Source: Myxococcus flavus
GTDB taxonomy: Bacteria > Myxococcota > Myxococcia > Myxococcales > Myxococcaceae
DNA length: 64,000 nucleotides
Assembly: GCF_050038885.1 (NCBI RefSeq)
Contig: NZ_CP143624.1
Location: 2,852,001 to 2,916,000 of the forward strand
Direction of reading: 5' to 3'
A program made the position numbers and the translations under genes. Position 1 is the stretch's first letter; the number at the start of each line of letters is the position of its first letter. The notes under the pieces are model-generated. The model was not told the DNA's origin. It did no database searches and saw only the letters and a program-made list of their open reading frames with translations. Of the stretch, positions 17,403 through 25,797 are shown in pieces.

Positions 17403-18770
17403 ATGAAGTCACGCAACGCGGTTGCTTGGCGCGCCGTCGCGTCTCTCCTGGCCGGGCTGGCCGGGCGGATGGCGCATGCCCATGCGGGTCTGCCGGAAAC
17501 CTCCAACATCGCCATCCGCCGGGGCCACCCCCAGGACTTCTTCGTCGGGACGACGTTCGGCGCGGTCATCTCCCGCGACAGCGGCCAGACGTGGCGCTGG
17601 GTGTGCCCGGATGCCATGGGGTATGGCGGCTGGCGCCCCGAGGCCTACCTGTGGCGGGAGACGGGCGACATCCTCGCCGCCACCGGCAGCGCCCTCCTGC
17701 ATTCGCCGGACGAGGGCTGCAGCTGGCGCACGCACCCCTTCTTCAAGTCGACCTGGGTGACGGGGCTGGCGGCCCACCCCACCGATGACCGCGTCTTCTA
17801 TGCCGTCACCGGCCGGCCTGGCATCGCCAACGGTGTGTACCGCTCCGAAGATGGTGGCGAGACGTGGGCCGCCACGCCGCTCTTGCGCGAGGGGCTGGAG
17901 CTGAACGCGGTGCGCGTGTCGCCCGTGGACCCGCGGCGCCTCTACGCGTCCGGCGTCGCGAACAGCCAGCTGGTGCTGCTGCGCAGCGACGACGCGGGCC
18001 TCACCTGGCAGGAGTTCCCTCACGCGCTGCCAGAGCTGCTGCGCCCCTATGCGCTGACGGTGGTGGCCGTGGACCCCGCCGCGGTGGACGTCGTGTGGAC
18101 GCGCGTGTCCGCCCAGGGCTACACCCACCTGCTGCGCAGCGAGGACGGCGGCCGCACGCTGACGCAGGTGTCCGTGCTGGACGACACCTTCATCAACATG
18201 GACCTGTCCGCCGACGGCGCCACCGCCTGGGTGGGCACCCTCAACTACTTCTTCCGGGGCCCGAGCACCGGCCCGCTGGAGAAGCGGCCCCTGCCCACCG
18301 GCAACGCGTGCGTGCTGCGCGACGGCGAGACGCTCTACGGCTGTGGCTCCACCTGGCTGCACGACTGGGCCCTGGCGCGCAGCACGGACCAGGGCAGCAC
18401 CTGGCAGCACATCTTCGGCCTGTACGAAATCCAGGGCACCCAGCTGTGTCCCCGCGGCACGCCCGTGAGGGACCTGTGCCCGGCCCGCTGGCCGCAGCTG
18501 GCGGAGCAGCTCGGCGCGCCGCTCTATCCGGATGGCGGCGTGGAGGAACCGCCGCCGCCTCCAGACGCGGGGGCGCCCGACGCGGGGACGCCCGATGCGG
18601 GGACGGCGGACGCGGGCACCCCGGACGCGGGCGGCCCCCCCGAAGAGCCGCCCCCCGCGCCGAAGGCCAGCGGCTGCGGCGCCACCGCCGGCACCTCCGT
18701 TCCCCTGTTGTTGTTGCTGCTGTCCTCCCTCCTTCCATGGCGCCGTGGAGCGCGGCGCCCGCACCAATAG
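17403..18770 (+). CDS. Beta-propeller surface protein with MYXO-CTERM-like tail
   Basis: 455 residues, first gene of a four-gene operon. A signal peptide (about 1-28, ending AHAHA) precedes a sialidase/BNR-type propeller with recurring Asp-box motifs (SRDSGQTWRW, SEDGGETW, SDDAGLTWQ, STDQGSTWQ). A linker of DAG-x-P repeats (about 392-415) is followed by the sorting tail: ASGCG, a leucine-rich membrane segment and WRRGARR. That Cys, helix and Arg cluster arrangement is the MYXO-CTERM signal of Myxococcota, thought to direct surface anchoring after processing. The ATG at 17403 gives the signal peptide directly but has only a weak ribosome site. It ends seven bases before the next gene. Confidence 0.82.
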   Translation: MKSRNAVAWRAVASLLAGLAGRMAHAHAGLPETSNIAIRRGHPQDFFVGTTFGAVISRDSGQTWRWVCPDAMGYGGWRPEAYLWRETGDILAATGSALLHSPDEGCSWRTHPFFKSTWVTGLAAHPTDDRVFYAVTGRPGIANGVYRSEDGGETWAATPLLREGLELNAVRVSPVDPRRLYASGVANSQLVLLRSDDAGLTWQEFPHALPELLRPYALTVVAVDPAAVDVVWTRVSAQGYTHLLRSEDGGRTLTQVSVLDDTFINMDLSADGATAWVGTLNYFFRGPSTGPLEKRPLPTGNACVLRDGETLYGCGSTWLHDWALARSTDQGSTWQHIFGLYEIQGTQLCPRGTPVRDLCPARWPQLAEQLGAPLYPDGGVEEPPPPPDAGAPDAGTPDAGTADAGTPDAGGPPEEPPPAPKASGCGATAGTSVPLLLLLLSSLLPWRRGARRPHQ

Positions 18771-18777
18771 GCCCCTC

Positions 18778-19425
18778 ATGACCCTCGAGACACGAAGGTG
18801 GCTGTGGACATCCTGCGCGGCCCTGCTGCTCGCGCTGGGCACCGCATGCGACGGTGGAGACGACGCCCCACCCGATGACGCGTGCGGCGAGCCCCTGTAC
18901 GCCGGCGAAGCCACCGACGAGGCGTGGCGCACCTTCGTCGATGCGAAGAGCCGGCCCGATGACAGCTCCCAGGCGGTGACGCTGGTGTCGCCCGCGCCGG
19001 GCCAGACGTACTCCGCGGCCGACGCGCCGCCCACGTGGCGCTGGACGTCGCCGCTGGCCTCCCGGCTTCCATCGCGAGAGCCCGTGACGCCCGCGGACGT
19101 GCCGCCCTCGCGAACGCCGGCTCGCGGCATGCTGGCGTGGCTGGGCAACCTCCTCCTGCCCTCCGCGGAGGCGCACCTGCCGCCCGTCACGGGCGACTTC
19201 TACTGGGTGCAGGTGACGGTGCCCGGGCGCCAGTGCCCGGTGGAGCTGCTGACGTCGAACATGGAGTGGCAGCTCGACGCGGCGACCTGGGACGTGCTCC
19301 GCGCCGCCGCGGACCAGGACCTCCGCGTCCAGGTGACCAGCGCGTACCTGGTGCAGAACCGGCTGCGCGAAGGCCCGTACCGGCTGGCGTCGCCCCACAC
19401 CATCCGCGTGGAGGTCGCACGATGA
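18778..19425 (+). CDS. Lipoprotein of unknown function (operon gene 2)
   Basis: 215 residues. The lipobox LALGTAC sets the anchored Cys at about residue 23, followed by DGGDDAPPDD. The sequence after it has CGEPLYAGEATDEAW and TLVSPAPGQTY, then APPTWRWTSPL, an arrangement like an Ig-like domain that continues to FYWVQVTVPG. I recognise no enzyme motif. The gene overlaps the next by four bases (ATGA), so the two are surely co-translated. It probably works with the propeller and cytochrome proteins at the cell envelope. Confidence 0.78.
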   Translation: MTLETRRWLWTSCAALLLALGTACDGGDDAPPDDACGEPLYAGEATDEAWRTFVDAKSRPDDSSQAVTLVSPAPGQTYSAADAPPTWRWTSPLASRLPSREPVTPADVPPSRTPARGMLAWLGNLLLPSAEAHLPPVTGDFYWVQVTVPGRQCPVELLTSNMEWQLDAATWDVLRAAADQDLRVQVTSAYLVQNRLREGPYRLASPHTIRVEVAR

Positions 19426-20669
19426 GCCGCGCCTCCTGGTGGATGCCCGCGCTGGCCTTGGTGCTGGCCGGCTGTGACGAGGAGTCGGCGCGCGTGGTGG
19501 GCGTGGCGCCTCCGGACGGGCTGGACTACGCGCATGAAGAGCCCTGGGCGGAGCCCGCCACCGTCCCGCCGCCAGGGCCCGGCGGGCGCATCGTCATCAC
19601 CAACAGCCTGGACGACACGTTGAGCCTGGTGGAGCTGGACACCGTGGGCACGCCCGGCTTCCGGGAGCTGGCGCGCGTGCCCGTGGGGCTCAACCCGGTG
19701 GAGCTCGAGGGGCCGCACCACTCCGCCGTGTCCCCCGCCGGGGACTTCTACTACGTGGGCATCTCCAACTACGTGCCGGGCGGCGGCTCCGGGCCTCATG
19801 GCGCTCACGGCACGGGCGCGGATGACGGCTACTGCCTGAAGCTGGACGCGCGCGACAACCGGATTGTCGGCTCGGTGCGCGTGAATCCCAACCCGGGCGA
19901 CGTCATCATCAGCGCGGATGGCAACACGCTGTACCAGACGCACTTCGACACGCTGAAGATTGCCGAGATGGCGCGTCAGGGCCGCCCCGAGTCCGACATG
20001 AACGCGAACCTGGCCATCCTCGACGCGCGGACCATGACTCGCAAGGCCATGGTGGAGGTGTGTCCCGCGCCCCACGCGGTGCGCCTGTCCGCGGACGAGC
20101 GCACGGCCTATGTCGCCTGCTGGTCGGACGAGGTGGCCATCGTCGACCTCGCGGTGGAGGGCACCCCCGTGACGCGGGTGAAGGTCGCGGCGGGCGCGGG
20201 CAGCGCGGTGGCGCCCCGGCACCAGCCCTATGCGCTCACCCCGTCCCCCTCCACGGGCGAGGTGTGGGTCAGCTCCATGGCCAGCCGGCAGCTCCAGGTG
20301 CTGAATCCCCAGACGCGCCAGATGATGCCCGAGCGCGCGGTGGCCCTGCGCGGGCCCCCGATGTTCGGCGCCTTCACCGCGGATGGACGCACGCTGTACA
20401 TGCCGTACCAGCTGGTGGACGCGGTGGCCGTCATCGACCCGGAGACGGGCACCGTGCTGCGCGAGGTGCCCCTGGCCGAAGCCGGTTGTCTCAACGTGCA
20501 CCAGCTCATGCTCACGCCCGACGAGCGCATCGGCCTGGTCGTCTGCGAGGGCGACCACGTGGGGCCCGGCACGTTGCACGCCGTGGACCTGGCGGAAGGC
20601 AGGGTGGTGGGCACGGTGGAAGTGGGCATCTTCCCGGACTCGGTGAACATCCTGTGGGGGCAGCGATGA
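19422..20669 (+). CDS. YVTN-type beta-propeller lipoprotein (operon gene 3)
   Basis: 415 residues. The signal ALALVLAGC places the lipidated Cys at 18. The body has about seven propeller blades with the pattern of YVTN/NHL repeats (IVITNSLDDTLSLVELD, VIISADGNTLYQTHFD, AYVACWSDEVAIVDL, LYMPYQLVDAVAVIDP). Such propellers often sit next to c-type cytochromes or methylamine-dehydrogenase-like electron donors, and one is encoded next. No tryptophylquinone-type Cys/Trp set is obvious, so catalysis is not claimed. Both ends overlap neighbours by four bases (ATGA). Confidence 0.82.
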   Translation: MSRASWWMPALALVLAGCDEESARVVGVAPPDGLDYAHEEPWAEPATVPPPGPGGRIVITNSLDDTLSLVELDTVGTPGFRELARVPVGLNPVELEGPHHSAVSPAGDFYYVGISNYVPGGGSGPHGAHGTGADDGYCLKLDARDNRIVGSVRVNPNPGDVIISADGNTLYQTHFDTLKIAEMARQGRPESDMNANLAILDARTMTRKAMVEVCPAPHAVRLSADERTAYVACWSDEVAIVDLAVEGTPVTRVKVAAGAGSAVAPRHQPYALTPSPSTGEVWVSSMASRQLQVLNPQTRQMMPERAVALRGPPMFGAFTADGRTLYMPYQLVDAVAVIDPETGTVLREVPLAEAGCLNVHQLMLTPDERIGLVVCEGDHVGPGTLHAVDLAEGRVVGTVEVGIFPDSVNILWGQR

Positions 20670-21385
20670 GGCGCGTAGCAGGGAGTGTGGTGATGCTCGC
20701 GGTGGCGCTGGCCGGCTGCGATGGCGGCGGGAGCGACCGCGTCTCCGCCGCGGAGTACGGCGAGGTGCTGTTCAACGACTCGCGGCTGTCGGACAGCACC
20801 TTCAACAGCTTCTCGTGCGCGACGTGCCATTCCACGACGCCCACGCCTCCGGCGGGGCGGATGGACTCCGGCTACACGCTGTATGACGCCGCCTTCCGGG
20901 AGAGCTGGTGGGGCGGCTACGAGACGCGCCTGCTGGACGCGGTGAACTTCTGCTACGTCAACTTCATGCGGGGCGTGGCGCCGCTGCCCAAGGACTCGCC
21001 GCAGAGCCGGGCGCTGTACGAGTACCTGGTGAGCATCAGCCCGAGCCCGTCCGCGCCGGCACGGCCCTTCACGGTGGTGAAGGACATCGTCGAGGTGCCA
21101 CGCGGGGACGTGGCGCGCGGGCAGCAGGTGTACGTCGAGGCCTGCCAGAGCTGCCACGGCGCACCTCACACCGGCGCGGGCCGGCTGACCGAGCTGGCGT
21201 CCATTCTTCCGGAGGTGACGAACGACTACGACACGCTGTTCCCCGGCGTGCCCAAGTCCCTGGTCGTCATCGAGAAGGTGCGCCACGGCCAGTTCTTCGG
21301 CGTCGGCGGCAACATGCCGCTCTACAGTCTGGAGACGCTGTCCGACGAGGACCTGGGCGCGCTGCTCGCGTTCATGGGTTTGTGA
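20666..21385 (+). CDS. Diheme cytochrome c lipoprotein (operon gene 4)
   Basis: 239 residues. The lipobox VALAGC gives an anchored Cys at 18. Two heme c sites are present: CATCH and CQSCH. NMPLYS in the C-terminal half is a likely axial Met for the second heme. The protein is shorter than MauG or diheme peroxidases and lacks their other signatures, so an electron-transfer role is more likely than peroxidase activity. It starts in a four-base overlap with the propeller gene and closes the operon. Confidence 0.87.
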   Translation: MRRVAGSVVMLAVALAGCDGGGSDRVSAAEYGEVLFNDSRLSDSTFNSFSCATCHSTTPTPPAGRMDSGYTLYDAAFRESWWGGYETRLLDAVNFCYVNFMRGVAPLPKDSPQSRALYEYLVSISPSPSAPARPFTVVKDIVEVPRGDVARGQQVYVEACQSCHGAPHTGAGRLTELASILPEVTNDYDTLFPGVPKSLVVIEKVRHGQFFGVGGNMPLYSLETLSDEDLGALLAFMGL

Positions 21386-21463
21386 CGGAGGCCGGCGCGT
21401 TCCGGTGGAGCCCACGGTCCGCCGGACGTATACCTCGCCGCGGACACACACGTGGGAGCGCGA

Positions 21464-22765
21464 ATGGGGTTCTGGGGCAGGCTTTTCGGGAGGAAGACGT
21501 CAACGGCCGCAGCGGCTCCTCCCGGTCCCTCCGACGCATGGCGGGTGGAGCCGCGCGAGGCGCTCATGCGTCAGGTGGAGGCCCTGCTGCGCGCGGACCC
21601 CACCGTGGAGAAGGTGGTGCGACGCACGGGTGACTACGGCCTCGACATCTCCCGCGCGGGAAGCAACTGCACCTTGTACCTGGACAACCTCTTCGCGGAC
21701 ACGCGCGAGCTGCCCCCCGAGCAGCGTGTCCAGCTCATCCAGCGCTACCTGCGCGCGCTGTGGCAGGAGCCGCCGGATTCACTTCCCTGGGAGCAGGCCC
21801 GCGAGCTGCTGCTGCCCGTGCTGCGCGCCTCCACCTTCAGCATGTCGCTGCATCCGCAGCCCGAGCCCGACCGGGAGCTGGTGGGACGGCGGACGCTGCC
21901 CTTCCTGCGCGAGCTGCTGGTGATGGACCTGACGGAGTCCGCCATGTTCGTCCAGCGCCGACACCTGGAGAAGTGGGGCGTCACGGAGGACGAAGCCTTC
22001 GATGCGGCCCACGCGAACCTGGCCCGGCTTCCCGACGAAGGCGTGGAGCTCTACGACGAGGAGCACGGCCCGCTGTGGTCCGTGGAGACGCGCGACACCT
22101 ACGAGACGTCCCGGCTGCTCCGGCCCGGCTTCCTCGCCTCATTCGCGGGGCGCGTGGAAGGCCGGCCCATCGCCATCCTCCCGGAGCGCTCCATGCTGCT
22201 CATCGGCGGAGACGCACGGCCGGAGATGGTGGCACGCCTGACGGAGAGCGCCGAGCGGGAGTACGCGGCCGCGTCCCGGTGCCTGACGCCTGCCATGTAC
22301 ACGGTGGACGACGCGGGGCGGGTGGTGCCGTACCGGCATCCCGGCCAGGACGCGCTGGCGAACCGGGTGCGGCTGGCCCACGTGCGGCTGGCCCTGGAGG
22401 AGTACAGCGCCCAGAAGGAGTCGCTGGACGCGCGCCATCAGGCGCAGGACGTGGACATCTTCGTCGCGAGCTACAGCGCGACGGCGCGCAAGCGGGACGA
22501 GCTGCCCATCTCCTGGTGTGTCTGGCCTCCCGACACGGATGCCCTGCTGCCCGAGACCGACCTGGTCGCGGTGCATCCCTCGAAGGACTCGGAGGAGTTC
22601 TTCATGGTGCCCTGGGCGGAGGTGCAGCGCATCGCCGGTGGGTGCTTCACGCCCGTGCCGGAGCTGTGGCCGCCGCGGCATCGCACCACCGGACAGCCCT
22701 CGCCGGAGATGCTGGCGCAGCTGCGCGCCGCCAAGGTCTCCTTCGAGGACGTCACGCTGCCCTGA
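21464..22765 (+). CDS. DUF1444-like protein
   Basis: 433 residues. I chose the ATG at 21464 because GGGAG lies six bases before it. The block LPFLRELLVMDLTESAMFVQ, then HLEKWGVTEDEAF and AHANL, fits DUF1444 (YtpQ family). In that family a predicted Val-Tyr-Asp core is followed by an E-W-G-V-T helix. No enzymatic role is established for the family. The C-terminal third (VFVASYSATARKRDE, SEEFFMVPWAEV) may be a second domain. It is 17 bases upstream of the endonuclease V gene and may share its transcript. Confidence 0.6.
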   Translation: MGFWGRLFGRKTSTAAAAPPGPSDAWRVEPREALMRQVEALLRADPTVEKVVRRTGDYGLDISRAGSNCTLYLDNLFADTRELPPEQRVQLIQRYLRALWQEPPDSLPWEQARELLLPVLRASTFSMSLHPQPEPDRELVGRRTLPFLRELLVMDLTESAMFVQRRHLEKWGVTEDEAFDAAHANLARLPDEGVELYDEEHGPLWSVETRDTYETSRLLRPGFLASFAGRVEGRPIAILPERSMLLIGGDARPEMVARLTESAEREYAAASRCLTPAMYTVDDAGRVVPYRHPGQDALANRVRLAHVRLALEEYSAQKESLDARHQAQDVDIFVASYSATARKRDELPISWCVWPPDTDALLPETDLVAVHPSKDSEEFFMVPWAEVQRIAGGCFTPVPELWPPRHRTTGQPSPEMLAQLRAAKVSFEDVTLP

Positions 22766-22782
22766 CTGCCGAGGCCGAAACG

Positions 22783-23277
22783 ATGCTCGCCTGCCTGGAC
22801 GTGGACTACCGCCCCGACCTCACCGTGGCCGCGTGCGTGCTGTTCCGCGGCTGGGCGGACGCGACGGAGTCCTCGCATCTGGTGGAGCGCGGGCCTCCGG
22901 CCGAGCCCTATGAGCCGGGCCAGTTCTACCGCCGCGAGCTGCCACACCTGCTCCGGGTGCTCGCCCGGGTGGAGGTGCCGCTGGAGGCCATCATCGTGGA
23001 TGGCTATGTGTGGCTCGGAGAGGAGCGGCCAGGACTGGGAGCGCACCTGTACGAAGCGCTCCACCGCAAGGTGCCCGTCATCGGCGTGGCGAAGACGGCC
23101 TATGTCACGACGGGGCCGTCGGTGCCCGTGCTGCGGGGGAAGAGCCTGCGGCCCCTGTTCGTGGGTGGCGCGGGCATCGACGCGGTCACGGCGGCGGAGC
23201 ACATCCGGCGGATGCACGGGGCCTCGCGCACGCCCACATTGCTGAGGCGGGTGGACCAGCTCTGCCGCACGTCCTGA
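22783..23277 (+). CDS. Short endonuclease V-like protein
   Basis: 164 residues, shorter than the usual 220. The likely catalytic acids are Asp6 (CLDVDY), Glu52 (FYRRELPHLL) and Asp73 (AIIVDGY), with PGLGAHLYEAL and PVIGVAKTAY following as in endonuclease V. The family cleaves DNA or RNA one base past deoxyinosine or inosine. The usual G-x-x-H-P-R-R segment is replaced by VWLGEERPGLG, so activity may be altered. GAGG lies eight bases before the ATG. Confidence 0.8.
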   Translation: MLACLDVDYRPDLTVAACVLFRGWADATESSHLVERGPPAEPYEPGQFYRRELPHLLRVLARVEVPLEAIIVDGYVWLGEERPGLGAHLYEALHRKVPVIGVAKTAYVTTGPSVPVLRGKSLRPLFVGGAGIDAVTAAEHIRRMHGASRTPTLLRRVDQLCRTS

Positions 23278-23378
23278 AGCGCGACGGCGCAGTTCCGGAC
23301 AGCCCGCGCCGCTCCTTCGCCTGAGGGGCGACCATCCTCCTGGAATCCTTCCGCCGGGGGGCTTACCTTTGACGGTGG

Positions 23379-24254
23379 ATGCCTTCACACCCGACATCCC
23401 AGCTGGGCTTGTTCGACACGCCCGCGCCCGAGCGCGCGGATGTGGACACAGGCCGGCGCGCGGACACTGCGCCGGAGCGCCGAATTCCTGCGCGTGAGGA
23501 GGCGCCCCCGCTGGGAACGGACCGGAGCGCGAGCACCGAGCCGAAGCGCCGGCTCCCTGCGCGTGAGGAAGCACTCCCGCTGGCGGCGGACCTGGCGCGG
23601 CGGCTGTCGTCGCTTCTCGGCGTACCGGTCCACCTGCGGCTCACGGACAACCGGGCCACGCTGATCAGCTTCCGCCGGGGGGAGGAGGGGTTGCGGCTGC
23701 GCATCCACCACCTCTTCCTGGGAGCGCCGGACTCGGTGGTGCAAGCCATGGCGGCCTATACGGGCCGGGCGGACGCACGCGCGAGCGAGGTGCTGGAGGC
23801 CTACGCGCACGAGCACAGCGGCAGGGTCCGCCGGGAGCGTCGGCCGGGGAAGCCGCTGCGCACGCGGGGCCGCTGCTTCGACCTCCAGGCCGTCTTCACC
23901 CGGCTCAACGCGAGCTGCTTCGACAACCGGGTACAGGTGGACGTCGGCTGGGCGCGCAAGCCCGCGGGCACGCGGCGGCGCAGCATCCACGTGGGGGGCT
24001 ACGACGCGCGGCGGAAGGAAATCAGAATCCACCCCGCCTTTGACCGGCCGCACGTGCCCGCCTTCGTGGTGGACTACCTCGTCTTCCACGCCATGTTGCA
24101 CGCGGACCTCGCGGGCCCGGATGAAGCGAGCAGCGAAGACCGCTGCGCGCCCGAGCACACGCCACAGTTTCGCGAGCGCGAGGCCTTGTTTCCCCTGCGT
24201 GACGCGGCCCAGCGCTGGTTGAGTGACAACCACAAGTCCCTGCTGCGTGGCTGA
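23379..24254 (+). CDS. SprT-like protein lacking the catalytic Glu
   Basis: 291 residues. The central and C-terminal parts follow the SprT-like zinc peptidase plan: CFDLQAVFTRLNASCFD, IHVGGYDARRKEIRIHPAFD, then the metal helix. There the expected HExxH reads H-A-M-L-H (His237, Ala238, His241), so the general base is missing. Changing Glu (GAG/GAA) to this Ala (GCC) takes two base changes, so a single sequencing error is unlikely. The first 75 residues contain a duplicated R-(I/L)-P-A-R-E-E-A segment. The last codons and stop are the left copy of a 32-bp repeat bounding the island that follows, so this 3' end may have been supplied by the insertion. Confidence 0.72.
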   Translation: MPSHPTSQLGLFDTPAPERADVDTGRRADTAPERRIPAREEAPPLGTDRSASTEPKRRLPAREEALPLAADLARRLSSLLGVPVHLRLTDNRATLISFRRGEEGLRLRIHHLFLGAPDSVVQAMAAYTGRADARASEVLEAYAHEHSGRVRRERRPGKPLRTRGRCFDLQAVFTRLNASCFDNRVQVDVGWARKPAGTRRRSIHVGGYDARRKEIRIHPAFDRPHVPAFVVDYLVFHAMLHADLAGPDEASSEDRCAPEHTPQFREREALFPLRDAAQRWLSDNHKSLLRG

Positions 24255-24255
24255 C
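24224..24255 (+). repeat. Left direct repeat (attL-like)
   Basis: TGACAACC, five variable bases, then TCCCTGCTGCGTGGCTGAC. It encodes the last residues and stop of the SprT-like gene. It matches 26925-26956 at 28 of 32 positions, with the final 19 identical. Confidence 0.8.
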
Positions 24256-24271
24256 AGGGCGTAGCGCCCTG
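24255..24271. terminator. Short hairpin between convergent genes
   Basis: CAGGGCG-TAG-CGCCCTG is a perfect seven-base-pair stem with a three-base loop, immediately after the SprT-like stop and twelve bases before the end of the convergent lipoprotein gene. There is no T-run. Confidence 0.45.
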
Positions 24272-24282
24272 CCCAGATGCCG

Positions 24283-24711
24283 CTACTTCTGGACGGAGAG
24301 GATGAGCCACCTGTCCGTATCCACTGCGTAGACGATGGGAACGTCCGCGAGAGGCGGCCCGTCCAGACCTTGGCAGGCATCGGGCCGGGGTGAAAAGCTG
24401 ACGAAGACCACGCCATCCGCGCCGGGGACAGCCGTCACGTCATAGGACTGGCGCTGAGAGGCACAAACCTCCGTAGGAGCCGCGTCTCGCCGAGGCTTCG
24501 TCCCCAGCGGTAGGAAGTCCTCCATGGCATACGCGACCGCAGCGGCAAGCTCCCCAGGCAGGACGTGCTGCCCTTCAGTGGGCAGCACGACGGGGAACCG
24601 ATACCGAGCAGCCTCCTCGAACGGCACCTTCGCTGGACGAGGAACTGGGCGGAATAGCGCACAACCAGGAAGCAGGAGTAGCCCGAGAAGTCCCGATTGC
24701 GTGTATCTCAA
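24283..24711 (-). CDS. Island lipoprotein of unknown function
   Basis: 142 residues from a TTG start at 24709-24711, chosen because it yields a compact lipoprotein signal (MRYTQSGLLGLLLLPGC) with an AGGA-like site nearby. An ATG 29 codons upstream would give an unusually long leader. The mature part contains FPVVLPTEGQHVLPGEL, AVAYAMEDFLPLG and DVTAVPGADGVVFVSFSP and ends DRWLILSVQK. I do not recognise a family. Composition is lower in G+C than the flanking genes, in keeping with the island. Confidence 0.6.
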   Translation of the reverse strand: MRYTQSGLLGLLLLPGCALFRPVPRPAKVPFEEAARYRFPVVLPTEGQHVLPGELAAAVAYAMEDFLPLGTKPRRDAAPTEVCASQRQSYDVTAVPGADGVVFVSFSPRPDACQGLDGPPLADVPIVYAVDTDRWLILSVQK

Positions 24712-25035
24712 ACCAATCCTGACTGCTTTCAACCTCTGTGATGCATCCTGCCGCCATTCCCTTTGGATTGGTGCCGCCAATCGAACTCCCCAGCACATCC
24801 ACGTGGCTCAACCTGCCGATACGAACTTCAATAGCTCACTACGTAAGGAGGCCGAACAAGTTCTTGCCCGACCGCTGCACTGAGAGTAGGCCGATGATGT
24901 GACTAGGCGTTCGAAAGCGCGATTGTTGGGCATCAAGCCGGACATGGGCGCAAGCCTTTCAAGATTGTTTTCCCATCCAACCTGCGCAAGGGACAGGCCC
25001 TCTGCAATATTCGAATCCGCGTCGGGGAACTTCTC
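24712..25035. other. Intergenic island DNA, no gene seen
   Basis: 324 bases between the divergent lipoprotein and HipA_2-like genes. G+C is visibly low with several A/T runs. It must hold both promoters, but I find no pair of hexamers good enough to call. A minus-strand open frame here overlaps the kinase gene and has no coding character. Confidence 0.5.
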
Positions 25036-25797
25036 GTGACGACATCCGGGGCAGGCGGGACGAGGGGCCTCTTCGAGGGCCACATTGAACGAGTCTCTTC
25101 TGTGTCCGATCATGGACCGGTAGACGTGGACCACTCCAGTGAGGCCGTATTCGCCATTGACGGAGACGGCCGCAGGTGGGTCCGCAAGAAGATGCTCTTC
25201 ACCGGTTGGCAGCCAATCCTCGCAGAAAGCCTCGGATGGCTCATCTCTCGGGAAATTGGCGTGAGGGCCCCGGTAGGAGCAGTTTGTGGCTCAGGAGATG
25301 AGCTCTCGTGGCTAAGCGCCTACGTTCCCCATGCGCTTCACTGGCAGCGCAACTACGTTCACTTCGTCCGGAACATCGACGAGTTCGGAGCAATGTTGAC
25401 GCTCGATGCACTGCTCTACAACGCCGACCGCCACGCCAAGAACATCCTGCTTGTCCCCGAGCAAGGTGAGGAGGAACTGATCGCCTGGTCGATCGACGTT
25501 GGGAATGCGTTGGTAGGACATCCCCAGGACTTCATGGAACTCGGACTCAGGGTCCCCGAAAAGCCCAACAGTGCCAGGGGGTTACCAATAGACCTGATGC
25601 GGGTCGGGGCCTTCGCTGCGGCGCAGCAGGCAAGCAAACTGGCTGGAACTCCCCGGTTGGAACGTTACGTCGCCGAGGCCTGTGCGATTGTCGGTGAGGG
25701 GACTGCTCCCTTACTGTTAGAAGCGATTTCCCGCCGGATGGAACGAGCCGGCGACCTTGTTGAGGAGTACCTCAAGATCCTTGAAGGCTTCCCATGA
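25036..25797 (+). CDS. HipA_2-like kinase
   Basis: 253 residues from a GTG start. The catalytic loop LDALLYNADRHAKNILLV has the HipA/PI4K-fold pattern with Asp131, His133 and Asn136, followed by the metal-binding Asp154 in WSIDVG. WVRKKM (Lys51/Lys52) is a possible ATP-contacting site. It is shorter than full HipA (about 440) and lacks the HipA N-terminal domain, matching the stand-alone HipA_2 type. Relatives phosphorylate protein targets; HipA itself modifies glutamyl-tRNA synthetase and causes growth arrest. The next gene overlaps by four bases. The target and any toxicity are not shown by sequence. Confidence 0.78.
   Translation: MTTSGAGGTRGLFEGHIERVSSVSDHGPVDVDHSSEAVFAIDGDGRRWVRKKMLFTGWQPILAESLGWLISREIGVRAPVGAVCGSGDELSWLSAYVPHALHWQRNYVHFVRNIDEFGAMLTLDALLYNADRHAKNILLVPEQGEEELIAWSIDVGNALVGHPQDFMELGLRVPEKPNSARGLPIDLMRVGAFAAAQQASKLAGTPRLERYVAEACAIVGEGTAPLLLEAISRRMERAGDLVEEYLKILEGFP

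Noticed and set aside
18535..18655. DAG-x-P repeat stretch as a possible CRISPR or satellite
   Set aside because: The repeats are in frame with the propeller gene and form a flexible linker before its sorting tail.
24808..25134. A 108-codon minus-strand open frame at the start of the HipA_2-like gene
   Set aside because: Overlaps the kinase N-terminus, no ribosome site or recognised motif, and no family-like pattern.
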